Positions 6,352-15,706 are shown, numbered from the stretch's first letter. The stretch: DNA of 64,000 bases from Sulfurovum sp. AR (GCF_000296775.1 NZ_AJLE01000004.1:22521-86520); one strand, 5' to 3'. Translations and numbers: made by a program. The notes: generated by a model not told the origin, from the sequence alone.

Positions 6352-8439
6352 ATGTTTAGACTTAACAATATCAAACAAAACATACTTATAGTAGCTATTG
6401 CAGCTTTGCTAACAGGTTGTGGAGGTGGTGGATCAACAGATTCTACAATAGATTCAACTATCAACCTAAAACCCGTGTCTGTTCCTGCTGATACAATAGA
6501 TGTAACAGAAAATTCTGCAACTATAGATCTCACAAATTGGTTAGAGAAGAGCTATACTGTAACAGAAGTAAAATATGATTATATTACTAACAATAACTAT
6601 GGTTCATCTATTACCATAAATGATACTGAAAGTACGGTTACCTTAGTTAATTTAGAATCTAGTACAACATATCATTATCAAATAATAGGTGTTGACAACA
6701 ACGGTAAAAAGATTTCAAATAAAGAAGATATTCTCACTTTTACAACTAAACCAGCACTACAAACAGAACCGGCGCCAATACCGTTAACAATTAATTCTAT
6801 TTCGGATAGTAGTACAACAGAAAATTCAACACTTATTACCTGGGAACTAAGCAACTATGCAACAGGACAAGTAGAATACGGAATTACTAATAATTATGGT
6901 AATTTTTCTACAAAAGAAACGAGTTTCAATTATAATAAACATATCCAACTACTCTCTAATCTTAAACCTGACACTACCTATCATTATAGAGTCATCTCAA
7001 CAGATGAAAATGGTAATACTGTTATAAGTGACGACCAAACCTTTCAAACACTACCAGCACCAACCGAACCGATTGTAACTGAGCCAGCGCCAAGTGAACC
7101 AATCATAACGGAACCGATCGTAACAGAACCAGTACCAAGCGAACCGATCGTAACTGAACCAGCGCCAATACCTTTAACAATTAATTCTATTTCGGATAGT
7201 AGTACAACAGAAAATTCAACACTTATTACCTGGGAACTAAGCAACTATGCAACAGGACAAGTAGAATACGGAATTACTAATAATTATGGTAATTTTTCTA
7301 CAAAAGAAACGAGTTTCAATTATAATAAACATATCCAACTACTCTCTAATCTTAAACCTGACACTACCTATCATTATAGAGTCATCTCAACAGATGAAAA
7401 TGGTAATACTGTTATAAGTGATGACCAAACTTTTAAAACACTGTCTAGTTGTCAGAGTGGACCAGCTCAACATTTAGGACAAGTTAAAGACACTACTTCC
7501 GATACTGGTTTAGTAGATGTTACAGTAACGATCGCTGGTTGTTCTACTAAAACCGATGCAAATGGGTTCTATAGACTAAATAATATAGTTGAAAATCAGA
7601 ATGCAGTTGTGACTTTTGAAAAAGAGGGATATCTCCTCGGAAGTACTAAAATCCAGATCAAAGAGTTATCTGGAGACAGTACACCTTCTACGAATTATCT
7701 AGAGTATGCTCTTGATACTTATGATACTGAATGGAGTTTTGATAGTCAAACTAGTGTTGATGATACTCATATTAACATACCTGCTTCAGTCTATACAACT
7801 ACAGATGGTAATCCCTACAGTGGTGTAGTTTCAGTTGCGTTAGAAATACAAGATGTTACAACAGATCTAGGAAAAAGAATCTTTTCTGGCTCATTTGAAG
7901 GTCAAAACACATATGGTGAGATACAACAGTTTGTTTCTCATGGTCTTATCAGTTTATTATGTAAAGATGCGAATGGTAATCTACTCAATTTTGCTGAAGG
8001 CAGCAGTGCAACATTGACATTTGATGCAGTATCTTCTATGGATGGAGCGAATATCATTCCACTTTGGTATTATGATTATGATCAGGGGTTATGGATCGAA
8101 GAAGGTTATGCTGAATTGCAGGCAGATGGTACATACCATGGTGAAATATCACACCCGGGAACATGGAGTTTAAGTCAGCCGATTGAGAACACTCCTGGTA
8201 TCTATCGTGGTTATATTCTCAATGTAGACGGATTACCTATGAGTGACGTAAGAGTCTACGCCATAGGAGATAACTGGGTAAGCAGCGATCTCTCTACGGA
8301 TGCAAATGGTTTATTTGAACTCGAAGTGATTCCAGATAGTAGTTTTCAACTCAAGGCGTATAATTACAAAGATAATTATGAAGCCGTATATAATGGGACG
8401 ATAGATCCAATCGCTTCTGGCGTAATAGTTGGAAATTAA
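6352..8439 (+). CDS. Large surface lipoprotein: fibronectin-III-like repeats plus carboxypeptidase-regulatory-like domains, c-di-GMP riboswitch-controlled
   Basis: This 695-residue protein begins with a lipoprotein signal (AALLTGC, Cys23). Three FN3-like domains follow at about residues 40-135, 140-232 and 270-362. The second and third are near-identical, joined by a proline-rich linker of repeated TEPAPSEP/TEPIVTEP units (about 235-270). The rest (about 365-695) is homologous to the 4588 lipoprotein: DANGFYRLNNI, YYDYDQGLW, SHPGTWSLSQP, YRGYILNVDG. The layout resembles a stalk with a distal binding or scaffold module, so a surface adhesin or matrix protein is inferred. The start has AGAAGGA 11 bases upstream, as in the paralogue. 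A strong hairpin at 8461 follows. The near-identical repeat shows recent internal duplication. Confidence 0.85.
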   Translation: MFRLNNIKQNILIVAIAALLTGCGGGGSTDSTIDSTINLKPVSVPADTIDVTENSATIDLTNWLEKSYTVTEVKYDYITNNNYGSSITINDTESTVTLVNLESSTTYHYQIIGVDNNGKKISNKEDILTFTTKPALQTEPAPIPLTINSISDSSTTENSTLITWELSNYATGQVEYGITNNYGNFSTKETSFNYNKHIQLLSNLKPDTTYHYRVISTDENGNTVISDDQTFQTLPAPTEPIVTEPAPSEPIITEPIVTEPVPSEPIVTEPAPIPLTINSISDSSTTENSTLITWELSNYATGQVEYGITNNYGNFSTKETSFNYNKHIQLLSNLKPDTTYHYRVISTDENGNTVISDDQTFKTLSSCQSGPAQHLGQVKDTTSDTGLVDVTVTIAGCSTKTDANGFYRLNNIVENQNAVVTFEKEGYLLGSTKIQIKELSGDSTPSTNYLEYALDTYDTEWSFDSQTSVDDTHINIPASVYTTTDGNPYSGVVSVALEIQDVTTDLGKRIFSGSFEGQNTYGEIQQFVSHGLISLLCKDANGNLLNFAEGSSATLTFDAVSSMDGANIIPLWYYDYDQGLWIEEGYAELQADGTYHGEISHPGTWSLSQPIENTPGIYRGYILNVDGLPMSDVRVYAIGDNWVSSDLSTDANGLFELEVIPDSSFQLKAYNYKDNYEAVYNGTIDPIASGVIVGN
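6772..7050 (+). repeat. Tandem intragenic repeat, copy 1 (FN3-like domain)
   Basis: A 279-base unit inside the 6352 gene recurs at 7162-7440, an exact offset of 390 bases. I count four base differences between the copies (near 6783, 7032, 7042 and 7046). It encodes one FN3-like domain (TINSISDSSTTENS to VISDDQTF). The intervening bases encode the TEP-rich linker. Confidence 0.95.
7162..7440 (+). repeat. Tandem intragenic repeat, copy 2 (FN3-like domain)
   Basis: Second copy of the unit at 6772-7050. The near-identity, including at silent positions, points to a recent duplication or ongoing gene conversion and makes the region prone to copy-number change. Confidence 0.95.
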
Positions 8440-8460
8440 AATAATAAAGAATTTATTATG

Positions 8461-8490
8461 ACGATGATGATATGAGTAATTCATCATCGT
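8461..8490 (+). terminator. Strong hairpin after the second lipoprotein gene
   Basis: ACGATGATGA (8461-8470) and TCATCATCGT (8481-8490) form a perfect 10-bp stem with a 10-base loop, 21 bases past the stop. There is no long T-tract after it (TATCTATCCC), so it may act as a weak or factor-assisted terminator or protect the mRNA 3' end. Confidence 0.55.
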
Positions 8491-8888
8491 TATCTATCCC
8501 CAACACACAGGATATTATAAAAACAAACTTTTTAAACTCCTATGAAGCTTCTAGTTTTGCTTTTACAGTTCAAGCATTGATAACATTGAATACTTCCTAA
8601 ATTATTATTTTCTCAAACATTTATATTTCACTCATCTTTTCACTTTTTTTCACTCTACATAACATTGTAAGAAATATTTTTTGCCAATATATTCAATTTG
8701 AGAGTTATCTATTAAGATAATATTTAATATATTATATGATATTATTGATTGTAATAAAAAAATATTTGAAGGAGTAAAGATGATAAAAAGTGTTATGTCT
8801 TTAAAGCGAATATGGTAATAGCGGAGTTAAATATAGATGCCGACACATAAACTGTTGGCTTACCTTATAATGTAAAAAAGGATCGATA
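8491..8888 (+). other. AT-rich intergenic leader with a 12-codon frame
   Basis: This stretch upstream of the broken lipoprotein is very AT-rich. It holds a tiny frame with an excellent Shine-Dalgarno (GAAGGAG, ATG at 8780, stop at 8818) encoding MIKSVMSLKRIW, which could be a leader peptide or a relic start. No c-di-GMP aptamer core (GCCAAACC, GGGACG) is present here, unlike the two preceding lipoprotein genes. Nothing else is recognised. Confidence 0.4.
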
Positions 8889-9626
8889 ATGAAAACAATG
8901 AACCTCAAAATATACTCTCTTTTAATCTCAATTTTTGCCTTGTTAACTTTTAGTGGATGTGACTCTTCTAGCTCTCCAGGACAACCTGCTGGTGAGACAG
9001 AGGCAGAATGTCTATTGAATGCAGGAGGATATGTAGCCATTGAGATCAATGGTTGAACCTGGTTGGATAGAAACCTTGGTGCCAGTCAAGCTGCAACTGA
9101 AACAAATGATTCTCTAGCATACGGTGATTACTATCAGTGGGGACGGTATGCAGATGGTCATGAGAAAAACGATTCAGAAGTATGCGATGCGTTTTTAGCC
9201 ACAGACCTAAACGATAGTAATACTTCCGATTGGTATGCACAATTCATTGTACCTCCTTCAGGTCCTCATGATTGGGTAGCTGCTGATGTTGATGATAATG
9301 GTAGTTTAAGATCTGCATCTTGGAACACACCTTATGATGATAATCAAGTGTGTCCATGTGGTTATGTTGTAGCTACGGAAAATGATTTTAAAGATCTCAA
9401 TATTACTGATACCAATGTTTCGAATGACTTTAAATTAGCATATGCAGGATATAGATCGCCCGATAGTTCATTAGGTGGTGTTGATACTATGGCAATTTAT
9501 TGGACAAGTGATACTAATGATACCAATGGAAGAGGATCAATTCCTTATGATTTAATAGGTGATGGTAGAGCTTCAGATCATAAAAGAGCTTATGGTCTAC
9601 CAATACGTTGTATTAAACCTCAATAA
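8889..9626 (+). pseudogene. Lipoprotein with major-paralogous (WLDRNLGA) domain, interrupted by an in-frame TGA
   Basis: From ATG 8889 (AAGGA upstream) the frame encodes a lipoprotein signal ending FSGC (Cys24) and reads to codon 55. It meets TGA at 9054-9056 and then stays open in the same frame to 9626. Immediately after the stop comes TWLDRNLGASQAAT, the hallmark of the Fibrobacter major-paralogous-type extracellular domain. It continues with YGDYYQWGR, a Cys-rich region and a final YGLPIRCIKPQ. Intact, it would be 245 residues. The TTG at 9063 would give 187 residues without a signal peptide and lacks a ribosome-binding site, so it is not a convincing separate gene. A single nonsense change (for example CGA or TGG to TGA) explains it. 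Sequencing error or readthrough remain possible. Confidence 0.75.
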
Positions 9627-9633
9627 CAGCTTC

Positions 9634-9670
9634 CAGAAAGAAACTATAATACAGTTTCTTTCTGTCTTTT
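9634..9670 (+). terminator. Rho-independent-type terminator after the interrupted lipoprotein
   Basis: CAGAAAGAAACT (9634-9645) and AGTTTCTTTCTG (9653-9664) form a perfect 12-bp stem with a 7-base loop, followed by TCTTTTCT. It sits 8 bases past the stop codon. It may also act for the minus-strand dsrE-like gene ending at 9720. Confidence 0.75.
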
Positions 9671-9719
9671 CTGATGTCAGATATATTTTTCTTTCAAAAT
9701 AAAATTAGGAAGAAGCTAC

Positions 9720-10055
9720 CTAAAAGGTAATTACCTTCCAATCTTCTTTGAGTGCCCCTGTAAGTAGTTCCCCGGTATGGATCATATCTATCCCTAATGA
9801 AGCCAGCTTCTCAGTCACTCCATATTCATCACTGCATACGACACAGCATGAGAGTGCAACACCTGTAGCTTTGACCTGAGCTACTATCTCTTGCAATACT
9901 TTATTTTCTGCCAAAAGTTTTGCCGAAGGTCCCCATATCATTAAATGGGCTTGATCCCAGTAGCCTCTTGGAAGGATGACACTTGAGTAGAGTAGTACCA
10001 TCTTTTTTGCCACTTCTATCTCGGCAGTACTCCATACAATAAGTAGTTTGTCCAT
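9720..10055 (-). CDS. DsrE-family small protein
   Basis: This 111-residue protein has the DsrE/DsrF-like alpha/beta fold pattern. A beta strand (KLLIVWST) is followed by a helix (EIEVAKKMVLLYS), then a hydrophobic strand (AHLMIWGPSAKLL) and a conserved-type region VALSCCVVCSDEYGV with cysteines. Family members carry sulfur (DsrE, TusD) or are of unknown function in peroxide and sulfide metabolism. The adjacent cysteines fit sulfur chemistry, but no dsr or tus partner is next to it. It is a single gene on the minus strand, 108 bases downstream of purH and separated from it by a terminator. Confidence 0.72.
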   Translation of the reverse strand: MDKLLIVWSTAEIEVAKKMVLLYSSVILPRGYWDQAHLMIWGPSAKLLAENKVLQEIVAQVKATGVALSCCVVCSDEYGVTEKLASLGIDMIHTGELLTGALKEDWKVITF

Positions 10056-10123
10056 AGTTATTCCTAATAAATTAATGATGTATTATAGTATTTTTGGGAA
10101 GATTAAAAAAGGAAGAAAATGAA

Positions 10124-10155
10124 TAAAAAAGGCAGTACATCAATCATATACTGCC
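10124..10155 (-). terminator. Rho-independent terminator of purH
   Basis: Read on the minus strand, GGCAGTA (10155-10149) and TACTGCC (10137-10131) form a stem with an 11-base loop, followed directly by TTTTTT. It lies 9 bases past the purH stop. Confidence 0.88.
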
Positions 10156-10163
10156 AAAAGATC

Positions 10164-11696
10164 TTAGTGTAAAAAGTGTCTTACAGTAGTAAAGTAAAGA
10201 GAGATACCATGTTCATTGGCAGCTTCAATGACTTCATCATCTCTGATGCTTCCGCCAGGCTCGATGATCGCTTTTACACCTGCAGCTGCTGCTGCATCGA
10301 TACTGTCACGGAACGGGAAGAAGGCTTCAGATGCCATCGCTGCACCAGATACATCCAGATCCATCTCTTTGGCTTTTTTAAGGGCACACTGTGCAGCATC
10401 CACACGGCTTGTCATCCCCATACCTACAGCGACCATTGCTGAGTCTTTTACATACACTACGCAGTTAGACTTCGTCAGACCGGCGACTTTCCATGCGATC
10501 TCCAAGTCTTTCATCTCTTGCGCTGTAGCAGTCAGTTCTGATTTTTGTTGAGCATTATGTACTTCACCATCACAGATACAGTCTGCATTCTGATAGACAA
10601 ATCCGCCGTCTACATGTTTGAAATCATGGCTATCATTTGACATCACAAGTTTTGTTCCACCCTGGGCAAAGAGTTTAAGACGTTTTTTCTTCTCAAACAC
10701 TTCTAATGCCTCTGCATCAAAATCCGCTGCCATAACAACTTCAAGGAAGATCTCATTCATTTTCTCTGCAAGCTCTTTTGTTACCACACCATTGACTGCA
10801 ACCACACCACCGAATGCAGAGACAGGATCACATTTCAGTGCTTCTGTATAGGATTCCAAAAGCGACTCTTTGATGGCAAAACCGCAAGGGTTTCCATGTT
10901 TTACGATACATACGGCATTTTCATCACCAAAACTTGAAGCGATCTTCAATGCACCGTTCACATCATTGATGTTGTTGAAACTTGCTTCACCTTTAACTTG
11001 CTTGAAGTTGTTCGTGAAGTGATTGTCAAACTCATAGAGTGCACCTTTTTGGTGCGGGTTCTCACCATAACGTGTCTGAAATGATTTTTTACCTGTAATG
11101 AACTGATAATCACCGAATCCATCGTTAAAACGACCGTTCATATAGTTTGCGATCATTGAATCATACGCAGCTGTATGCTCAAATGCTTTGATCATCATAT
11201 CTCTTCTGAACTCAACCGTGTTTGTATTGTTTTTCAGGTTATTGAGTACTGTGTCATAGTCTGCGACATCGGTCACAATGATCACACTGTCAAAGTTCTT
11301 CGCTGCACTTCTTACCATTGCTGGTCCACCGATGTCAATGTTCTCAATGATCTCATCAAAATCATCGGTCTTTTCAATCGTTGCTTTAAACGGATAAAGA
11401 TTCACACATACAAGATCAATCCCTTCAACACCGAGCTCTTTTGCCTGATCTAAGTGAGACTGTTTGTCCCTTCTATGTAAAATACCACCGTGGATATATG
11501 GGTTAAGCGTCTTCACTCTTCCCTCAAAACACTCAGGAAATTTTGTCACTTCATTGGCTTCAATCACCGCAATACCTGCATCTTGAAGTTTTTTATAGGT
11601 ACCACCCGTTGAGATGATCTCATAACCTAATGCTACCAACTCTTTGGCAAAGTTCTCTACACCGCTTTTGTCACTTACTGATATTAGTGCTCTCAT
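10164..11696 (-). CDS. purH: Bifunctional AICAR formyltransferase/IMP cyclohydrolase
   Basis: The 510-residue protein catalyses the last two steps of purine biosynthesis: formylation of AICAR with 10-formyl-THF, then closure to IMP. The N-terminal IMP cyclohydrolase domain begins [18 protein letters not shown] and carries STGGTYKKL and [18 protein letters not shown]. The AICAR transformylase domain includes [24 protein letters not shown] with the catalytic Lys-His, and [12 protein letters not shown]. The length is normal for the family. The start ATG follows GAGAGAAGA. It lies 222 bases downstream of purL on the same strand, with intergenic repeat copy A between them, and ends at a clear terminator. 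Confidence 0.97.
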   Translation of the reverse strand: MRALISVSDKSGVENFAKELVALGYEIISTGGTYKKLQDAGIAVIEANEVTKFPECFEGRVKTLNPYIHGGILHRRDKQSHLDQAKELGVEGIDLVCVNLYPFKATIEKTDDFDEIIENIDIGGPAMVRSAAKNFDSVIIVTDVADYDTVLNNLKNNTNTVEFRRDMMIKAFEHTAAYDSMIANYMNGRFNDGFGDYQFITGKKSFQTRYGENPHQKGALYEFDNHFTNNFKQVKGEASFNNINDVNGALKIASSFGDENAVCIVKHGNPCGFAIKESLLESYTEALKCDPVSAFGGVVAVNGVVTKELAEKMNEIFLEVVMAADFDAEALEVFEKKKRLKLFAQGGTKLVMSNDSHDFKHVDGGFVYQNADCICDGEVHNAQQKSELTATAQEMKDLEIAWKVAGLTKSNCVVYVKDSAMVAVGMGMTSRVDAAQCALKKAKEMDLDVSGAAMASEAFFPFRDSIDAAAAAGVKAIIEPGGSIRDDEVIEAANEHGISLYFTTVRHFLH

Positions 11697-11727
11697 TCTT
11701 CTCTCTTTCTCAATAATTAATAATAAA

Positions 11728-11815
11728 TGTTACGGCGAACGCCCTTGAAAGCGAAGCGTTTCGAGAGCCGTAACGCTTTTTTGCCTACTTTTTATAAAAA
11801 AAGTAGAAATAAAAC
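11728..11815 (+). repeat. Dispersed intergenic hairpin repeat, copy A
   Basis: The arms GTTACGGC (11729-11736) and GCCGTAAC (11767-11774) enclose GAACGCCCTTGAAAGCGAAG and TTTCGAGA. They are followed by CTTTTTTG and a second hairpin CTACTTTTT/AAAAAAGTAG. The same architecture recurs at 34410, 37086, 39021 and 41408. Copies A and C share the CTACTTTT second hairpin and form one subtype. This copy lies between purL and purH. Confidence 0.85.
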
Positions 11816-11918
11816 TCTCATCCCCAAAATAAAACTGGAAATGCATACATCAATTCAAATAATAAACTCAAGTATACATTCCCACTCAGAAGAGTGGGAA
11901 CAAGAGGAAATTATACTA

Positions 11919-14141
11919 TTACAGGTCCTGCTCAATGGTACGAGCAAACGTATTAAAGTAAATATCTTTTACTTTCTCCAAAGAAAGTGCCACATCATTT
12001 ACCTTCACGCTCTCTCCACCAACTGTACCAATGTTCGTCACTTTAATACCAAGGTCCATAGCCATACGAACAACTGCTTCTACATACTCTTCAGAAACTT
12101 CTAAAAGTGCTCTACTTTGTGATTCATCAAAAATATTTTTACTGTCATCCAACGCGATCTCAGCGCTTACACCTTTGTTAGAGACTGCTGCCATTTTAGA
12201 GAGTGCGATGGCTAACCCACCCACATTCACATCTTTTGCAGACTTTAAAAGTCCCTGTTTGTTCGCTTCGATGACAAGTTCCCAAAGTGCGAGTTCTGTT
12301 TTATAGTCAAATGTCGGTAAAGACCCAGCTGTTTCACCATGCAATGCTTTAATATAGAGTGATCCACCGAATTCACCTTTGGTTTCACCTACAAGAAGGA
12401 TTTGACTTCCCTCTTCCTGGAATGATGAAGGGAGTACTTTATTTTGATCATCGTTGAGTCCTACCATAGCTATAGCAGGTGTAGGAAATACAGATACACC
12501 GTTGGTTTCATTATAAAGAGATACGTTTCCACTAACCACCGGTGTATTGAGTTCCAAACATGCTTCTTTGATACCTTCACAACCCTGTGCGAACTGCCAC
12601 ATCACTTCCGGGTTTTCCGGGTTACCGTAGTTCAGACAATCCGTGATAGAGAGTGGTCTAGCTCCAGACATTGCCACATTACGTCCAGATTCAACCACTG
12701 CAAGTGCCGCACCCTTTTTAGGATCGATGTAACAGTAACGAGGGTTACAGTCAGAACTCATTGCCAATGCTTTTCCGTTCTCTTTGATACGGATCGATGA
12801 GGCATCTAGGCTTCCTGGTCCTTTCGTTGTGTTGGTCTGTACCATAGAATCATACTGATTGTAGACCCAAGCTTTGTCTGATACTTCGATATTTGAAAGC
12901 AGTGTTTCATAGGCTTCTTGGTCATCCACTGCTGGATAGCTCTCAACAGTTTTTGCATTCACTTCATCCAAATATGCAGGTCTTGCCACTGGTCTGTCCA
13001 GTACCGGCGCTTCTTCACTCACCGGAGCGATAGGCATATCTGCACATTTTTCACCATGCCACATCAATTCCATACGTGCTGTATCGGTTACTTCACCGAT
13101 CACTGCTACATCCAATTCCCATTTTTCAAAAATGTCGATAATAGCCTGTTCACTTCCCTTTTTCGCACAAATAAGCATACGCTCCTGAGACTCAGAAAGC
13201 ATAAAGTCATACGGTGTCATACCCTCTTCTCTTGCCGGCACTTTATCCAAGTGCATGATAAGGCCTGCACCTGTTTTACCAGCCATTTCAAATGCTGAAG
13301 AGGTAAGTCCAGCTGCACCCATATCCTGGATACCTACTACATGATCCGTTTTGAAGAGTTCCAAACATGCTTCAAGAAGCAGTTTCTCTGTAAATGGATC
13401 ACCTACCTGTACTGTAGGACGAAGTGATTTTGACTCCTCAGTAAAACTATCAGAACTCATCACCGCACCACCAAGACCATCACGGCCTGTTTTTGAACCT
13501 ACATACATCACAGAGTTACCTATACCTGAGGCAACACCCAAGAAAATCTCATCTGCTTTGACCAGTCCCAAGGAAAAGGCATTCACAAGAATGTTCCCGT
13601 TATAACTCTCATCAAAGCTCACTTCCCCACCGATCGTAGGAACACCCATACAGTTACCATAAGATCCGATACCATCTACAACACCACGTACGAGGTGTCT
13701 TTGGTATTTTGCAGTGTCACTGTCACCATTTACTGTACCAAAACGCAATGCGTTAAGGTTTGCCACTGGTCTTGCTCCCATGGTAAAGATATCTCTAAGT
13801 ATCCCACCTACACCTGTCGCTGCACCCTGGAAAGGTTCAATGAATGACGGGTGATTATGACTCTCCATTTTAAAGACAGCTGCCATACCCTCACCTATAT
13901 CGATAACACCTGCATTTTCACCTGGTCCCTGGATGACCCATGGTGCTTTTGTCGGGAAACCTCTAAGGTATTTTGTACTTGATTTGTATGAACAGTGCTC
14001 TGACCACATAGCAGAAAAAATACCAATCTCTACGATATTTGGGTGACGACCGTCTAAGATACGTAAAATATCCTGGTACTCTTCTTTGCTGAGTTTGTGA
14101 TTCTTTAAAACTTCATCTAGATTCTCTATAGGTTGTGACAT
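11919..14141 (-). CDS. purL: Phosphoribosylformylglycinamidine synthase, large (PurL, small-form) subunit
   Basis: The 740-residue length matches the short PurL used with separate PurS and PurQ. It converts FGAR, glutamine and ATP to FGAM in purine synthesis. Visible markers are [15 protein letters not shown] near the N-terminus, [25 protein letters not shown] with the active-site His, [14 protein letters not shown], and the second AIRS-like half with [10 protein letters not shown] and [12 protein letters not shown]. Neither purS nor purQ is in this window. The start region ([18 protein letters not shown]) has AAGGACAC upstream. It is transcribed away from dut, so the 195-base gap holds divergent promoters. 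Confidence 0.96.
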   Translation of the reverse strand: MSQPIENLDEVLKNHKLSKEEYQDILRILDGRHPNIVEIGIFSAMWSEHCSYKSSTKYLRGFPTKAPWVIQGPGENAGVIDIGEGMAAVFKMESHNHPSFIEPFQGAATGVGGILRDIFTMGARPVANLNALRFGTVNGDSDTAKYQRHLVRGVVDGIGSYGNCMGVPTIGGEVSFDESYNGNILVNAFSLGLVKADEIFLGVASGIGNSVMYVGSKTGRDGLGGAVMSSDSFTEESKSLRPTVQVGDPFTEKLLLEACLELFKTDHVVGIQDMGAAGLTSSAFEMAGKTGAGLIMHLDKVPAREEGMTPYDFMLSESQERMLICAKKGSEQAIIDIFEKWELDVAVIGEVTDTARMELMWHGEKCADMPIAPVSEEAPVLDRPVARPAYLDEVNAKTVESYPAVDDQEAYETLLSNIEVSDKAWVYNQYDSMVQTNTTKGPGSLDASSIRIKENGKALAMSSDCNPRYCYIDPKKGAALAVVESGRNVAMSGARPLSITDCLNYGNPENPEVMWQFAQGCEGIKEACLELNTPVVSGNVSLYNETNGVSVFPTPAIAMVGLNDDQNKVLPSSFQEEGSQILLVGETKGEFGGSLYIKALHGETAGSLPTFDYKTELALWELVIEANKQGLLKSAKDVNVGGLAIALSKMAAVSNKGVSAEIALDDSKNIFDESQSRALLEVSEEYVEAVVRMAMDLGIKVTNIGTVGGESVKVNDVALSLEKVKDIYFNTFARTIEQDL

Positions 14142-14233
14142 AGATAGTGTCCTTTTAGGGGGTGAAATAAGGGTTATATTTTACTCAAAAAGTACTAAAT
14201 AAGTGATAAAAAGGTAGAATGTTTTACTATAAA

Positions 14234-14249
14234 AAGTGACTGGTCACTT
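14234..14249. promoter_or_regulatory. 16-bp palindrome in the purL/dut divergent region (candidate operator)
   Basis: AAGTGAC-TG-GTCACTT (14234-14249) is a perfect inverted repeat just after a TATAAA-like -10 (14229-14234) pointing toward dut. Its position at the expected transcription start suggests a repressor site, but no cognate regulator is visible nearby. Confidence 0.4.
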
Positions 14250-14283
14250 GAGCTTTCTGATGAAGAAAACTTAGCACTAAGCT

Positions 14284-14310
14284 CATAAAATGGACTTTGT
14301 TCATTTTATG
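14284..14310 (+). promoter_or_regulatory. 9-bp hairpin in the dut leader
   Basis: CATAAAATG (14284-14292) and CATTTTATG (14302-14310) are perfect inverse copies with a 9-base loop, 27 bases before the dut ATG. The Shine-Dalgarno AAGGAT lies between the hairpin and the start and stays free. It could be an mRNA-stability hairpin or a second operator. Confidence 0.4.
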
Positions 14311-14336
14311 ATTCAAATTAAGGATAAAGGTTATAA

Positions 14337-15017
14337 ATGGACAAGATTTTACAGATGCTGATGCTTCAACAACAACTCAATGATGCAACCAATGGTGAAG
14401 GTTGGGAAAAAGGTATCACTAAAAATGGGAAACAGATTGACTGGAAACGTTGTACCTATTTGGAATGTGCGGAGCTTATAGAATCTTACCCGTGGAAACA
14501 CTGGAAAAATATAGATGCCGAACCTGATTATGCGAACATTCAGATAGAAGCGGTTGATATTTGGCACTTCATTATGTCACAAGGGCTCGAAGACTATAAA
14601 ATTAAAAACCTAGGAAGTATTGATACATTGTCAAGAGCAATTTCCAAGTTACCTAATTTTCAAACGTTTTCTGCAGAGATCACGCCTACTACAAAAGATC
14701 ATTATGAACAGATAGAAGTCGTTGAGCACTTGATGAGAACTATTTTCTGTGATGAGCCTACAGAAAAATTCATGGAAGCATTTATCGATGTGGCCGTACA
14801 GTCTGGACTCAACCTAGATGCCTTGTATACACTTTATGTAGGAAAAAATATCTTAAACCAGTTCAGACAGGACCACGGCTATAAAGAAGGTACCTATATC
14901 AAAATATGGAATGGTGAGGAAGATAATGTTGTCATGCAACGTGTGCTTGAAGAAAACAAAGATGTAACGCCAGATGACCTTTACCAAGCATTAAAAGAAG
15001 CTTATCCGAAAGGATAA
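14337..15017 (+). CDS. dut: Dimeric (all-alpha) dUTP diphosphatase
   Basis: This 226-residue protein is of the all-alpha NTP pyrophosphatase type. It hydrolyses dUTP to dUMP and pyrophosphate, keeping uracil out of DNA and supplying dTMP synthesis. The metal-binding signature is visible as YLECAELIESYPWKHWK (E-x-x-E) followed by EAVDIWHFIM (E-x-x-D). Further on come VGKNILNQFRQDHGY and IKIWNGEEDN, typical of the Campylobacter dimeric dUTPase. The start ATG has AAGGATAAAGG upstream. It is a single plus-strand gene facing the divergent purL and converging on the 15030 lipoprotein gene. Confidence 0.92.
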   Translation: MDKILQMLMLQQQLNDATNGEGWEKGITKNGKQIDWKRCTYLECAELIESYPWKHWKNIDAEPDYANIQIEAVDIWHFIMSQGLEDYKIKNLGSIDTLSRAISKLPNFQTFSAEITPTTKDHYEQIEVVEHLMRTIFCDEPTEKFMEAFIDVAVQSGLNLDALYTLYVGKNILNQFRQDHGYKEGTYIKIWNGEEDNVVMQRVLEENKDVTPDDLYQALKEAYPKG

Positions 15018-15029
15018 GCGAGAGAAGTA

Positions 15030-15653
15030 TTACTCGACTGCCCTTGTCAAGTCTTGTTCCACGACTTGATTTCCACGTACACTTACTTTCGTAGCTATAC
15101 GTATATTTTTCATACTCTCATACCCGCACTCTTCTCCACATTTCACAGTACCGATAAGATAATAACTTCCCGAAGGCACACCATAAAATGCAAATTTTCC
15201 ATTTTGGTCTGATGCTGTGAACTTTAAATAGTTAAAGAGTCTAGGGTCTGCCTCTTGCATCTTGTACCCACCGAGGTAACTCTCTTCATACCACTGCTCA
15301 GAATAACTTGTGATCGGATTTAGGTAGAGGCGTGTACTTGCTCCCAACACACGTCTGTCATAATAATCCTTCACATAAATGGTACCCTTAACTGTTCCTT
15401 TACCTGTTCTAGGCAAACGATAATATTCTGATTCAGGGAATTCAATACGTGCCATTTTATTCTCTTCACCATCTTCCGTAATCATCATTTCAGATTCTGT
15501 AAGATTCTCATCAGAGATATTGACATCATCTACACTACTTGAGTGAGCCCAAAAATTTCTATTTTTATTAAATTGGATATCTCTTTGTACACATCCTGTA
15601 AATAAAGACATTGCCATCAGTGACATTATGATCATAGTGCCTAGTTTAAACAT
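15030..15653 (-). CDS. Lipoprotein with a transthyretin-like domain, function unknown
   Basis: The 207-residue protein has a lipobox (MSLFTGC, Cys21). After a polar, acidic linker (residues 40-75) comes a beta-rich domain (GTVKGTIYVKDYYDRRVLGA, then QNGKFAFYGVPSGSYYLIG) with the pattern of carboxypeptidase-regulatory/transthyretin-like folds. Two close cysteines (KCGEECG) may form a disulfide. It is probably exported and anchored to a membrane, but no specific function is evident. It converges on dut, with 12 bases between the stops, and lies downstream of the Sel1-like gene. Confidence 0.7.
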   Translation of the reverse strand: MFKLGTMIIMSLMAMSLFTGCVQRDIQFNKNRNFWAHSSSVDDVNISDENLTESEMMITEDGEENKMARIEFPESEYYRLPRTGKGTVKGTIYVKDYYDRRVLGASTRLYLNPITSYSEQWYEESYLGGYKMQEADPRLFNYLKFTASDQNGKFAFYGVPSGSYYLIGTVKCGEECGYESMKNIRIATKVSVRGNQVVEQDLTRAVE

Positions 15654-15706
15654 TTTATACCTTCATTTATAATTTCGGTATTATACACAATTAACTTTAC
15701 TATCAT

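Noticed and set aside
8500..8888. A fourth c-di-GMP riboswitch before the broken lipoprotein
   Set aside because: None of the core segments (GCCAAACC, GGGACG, AAAGCC, GTTGCC) is present.
9054..9056. TGA as a selenocysteine codon
   Set aside because: No SECIS-like hairpin was evident after it, and the domain family has no selenoprotein that I know of; a nonsense change is simpler.
9063..9626. Stand-alone 187-residue gene starting at TTG 9063
   Set aside because: No ribosome site or signal peptide; the frame continues upstream through a TGA to a lipoprotein start, so it is the 3' part of one broken gene.
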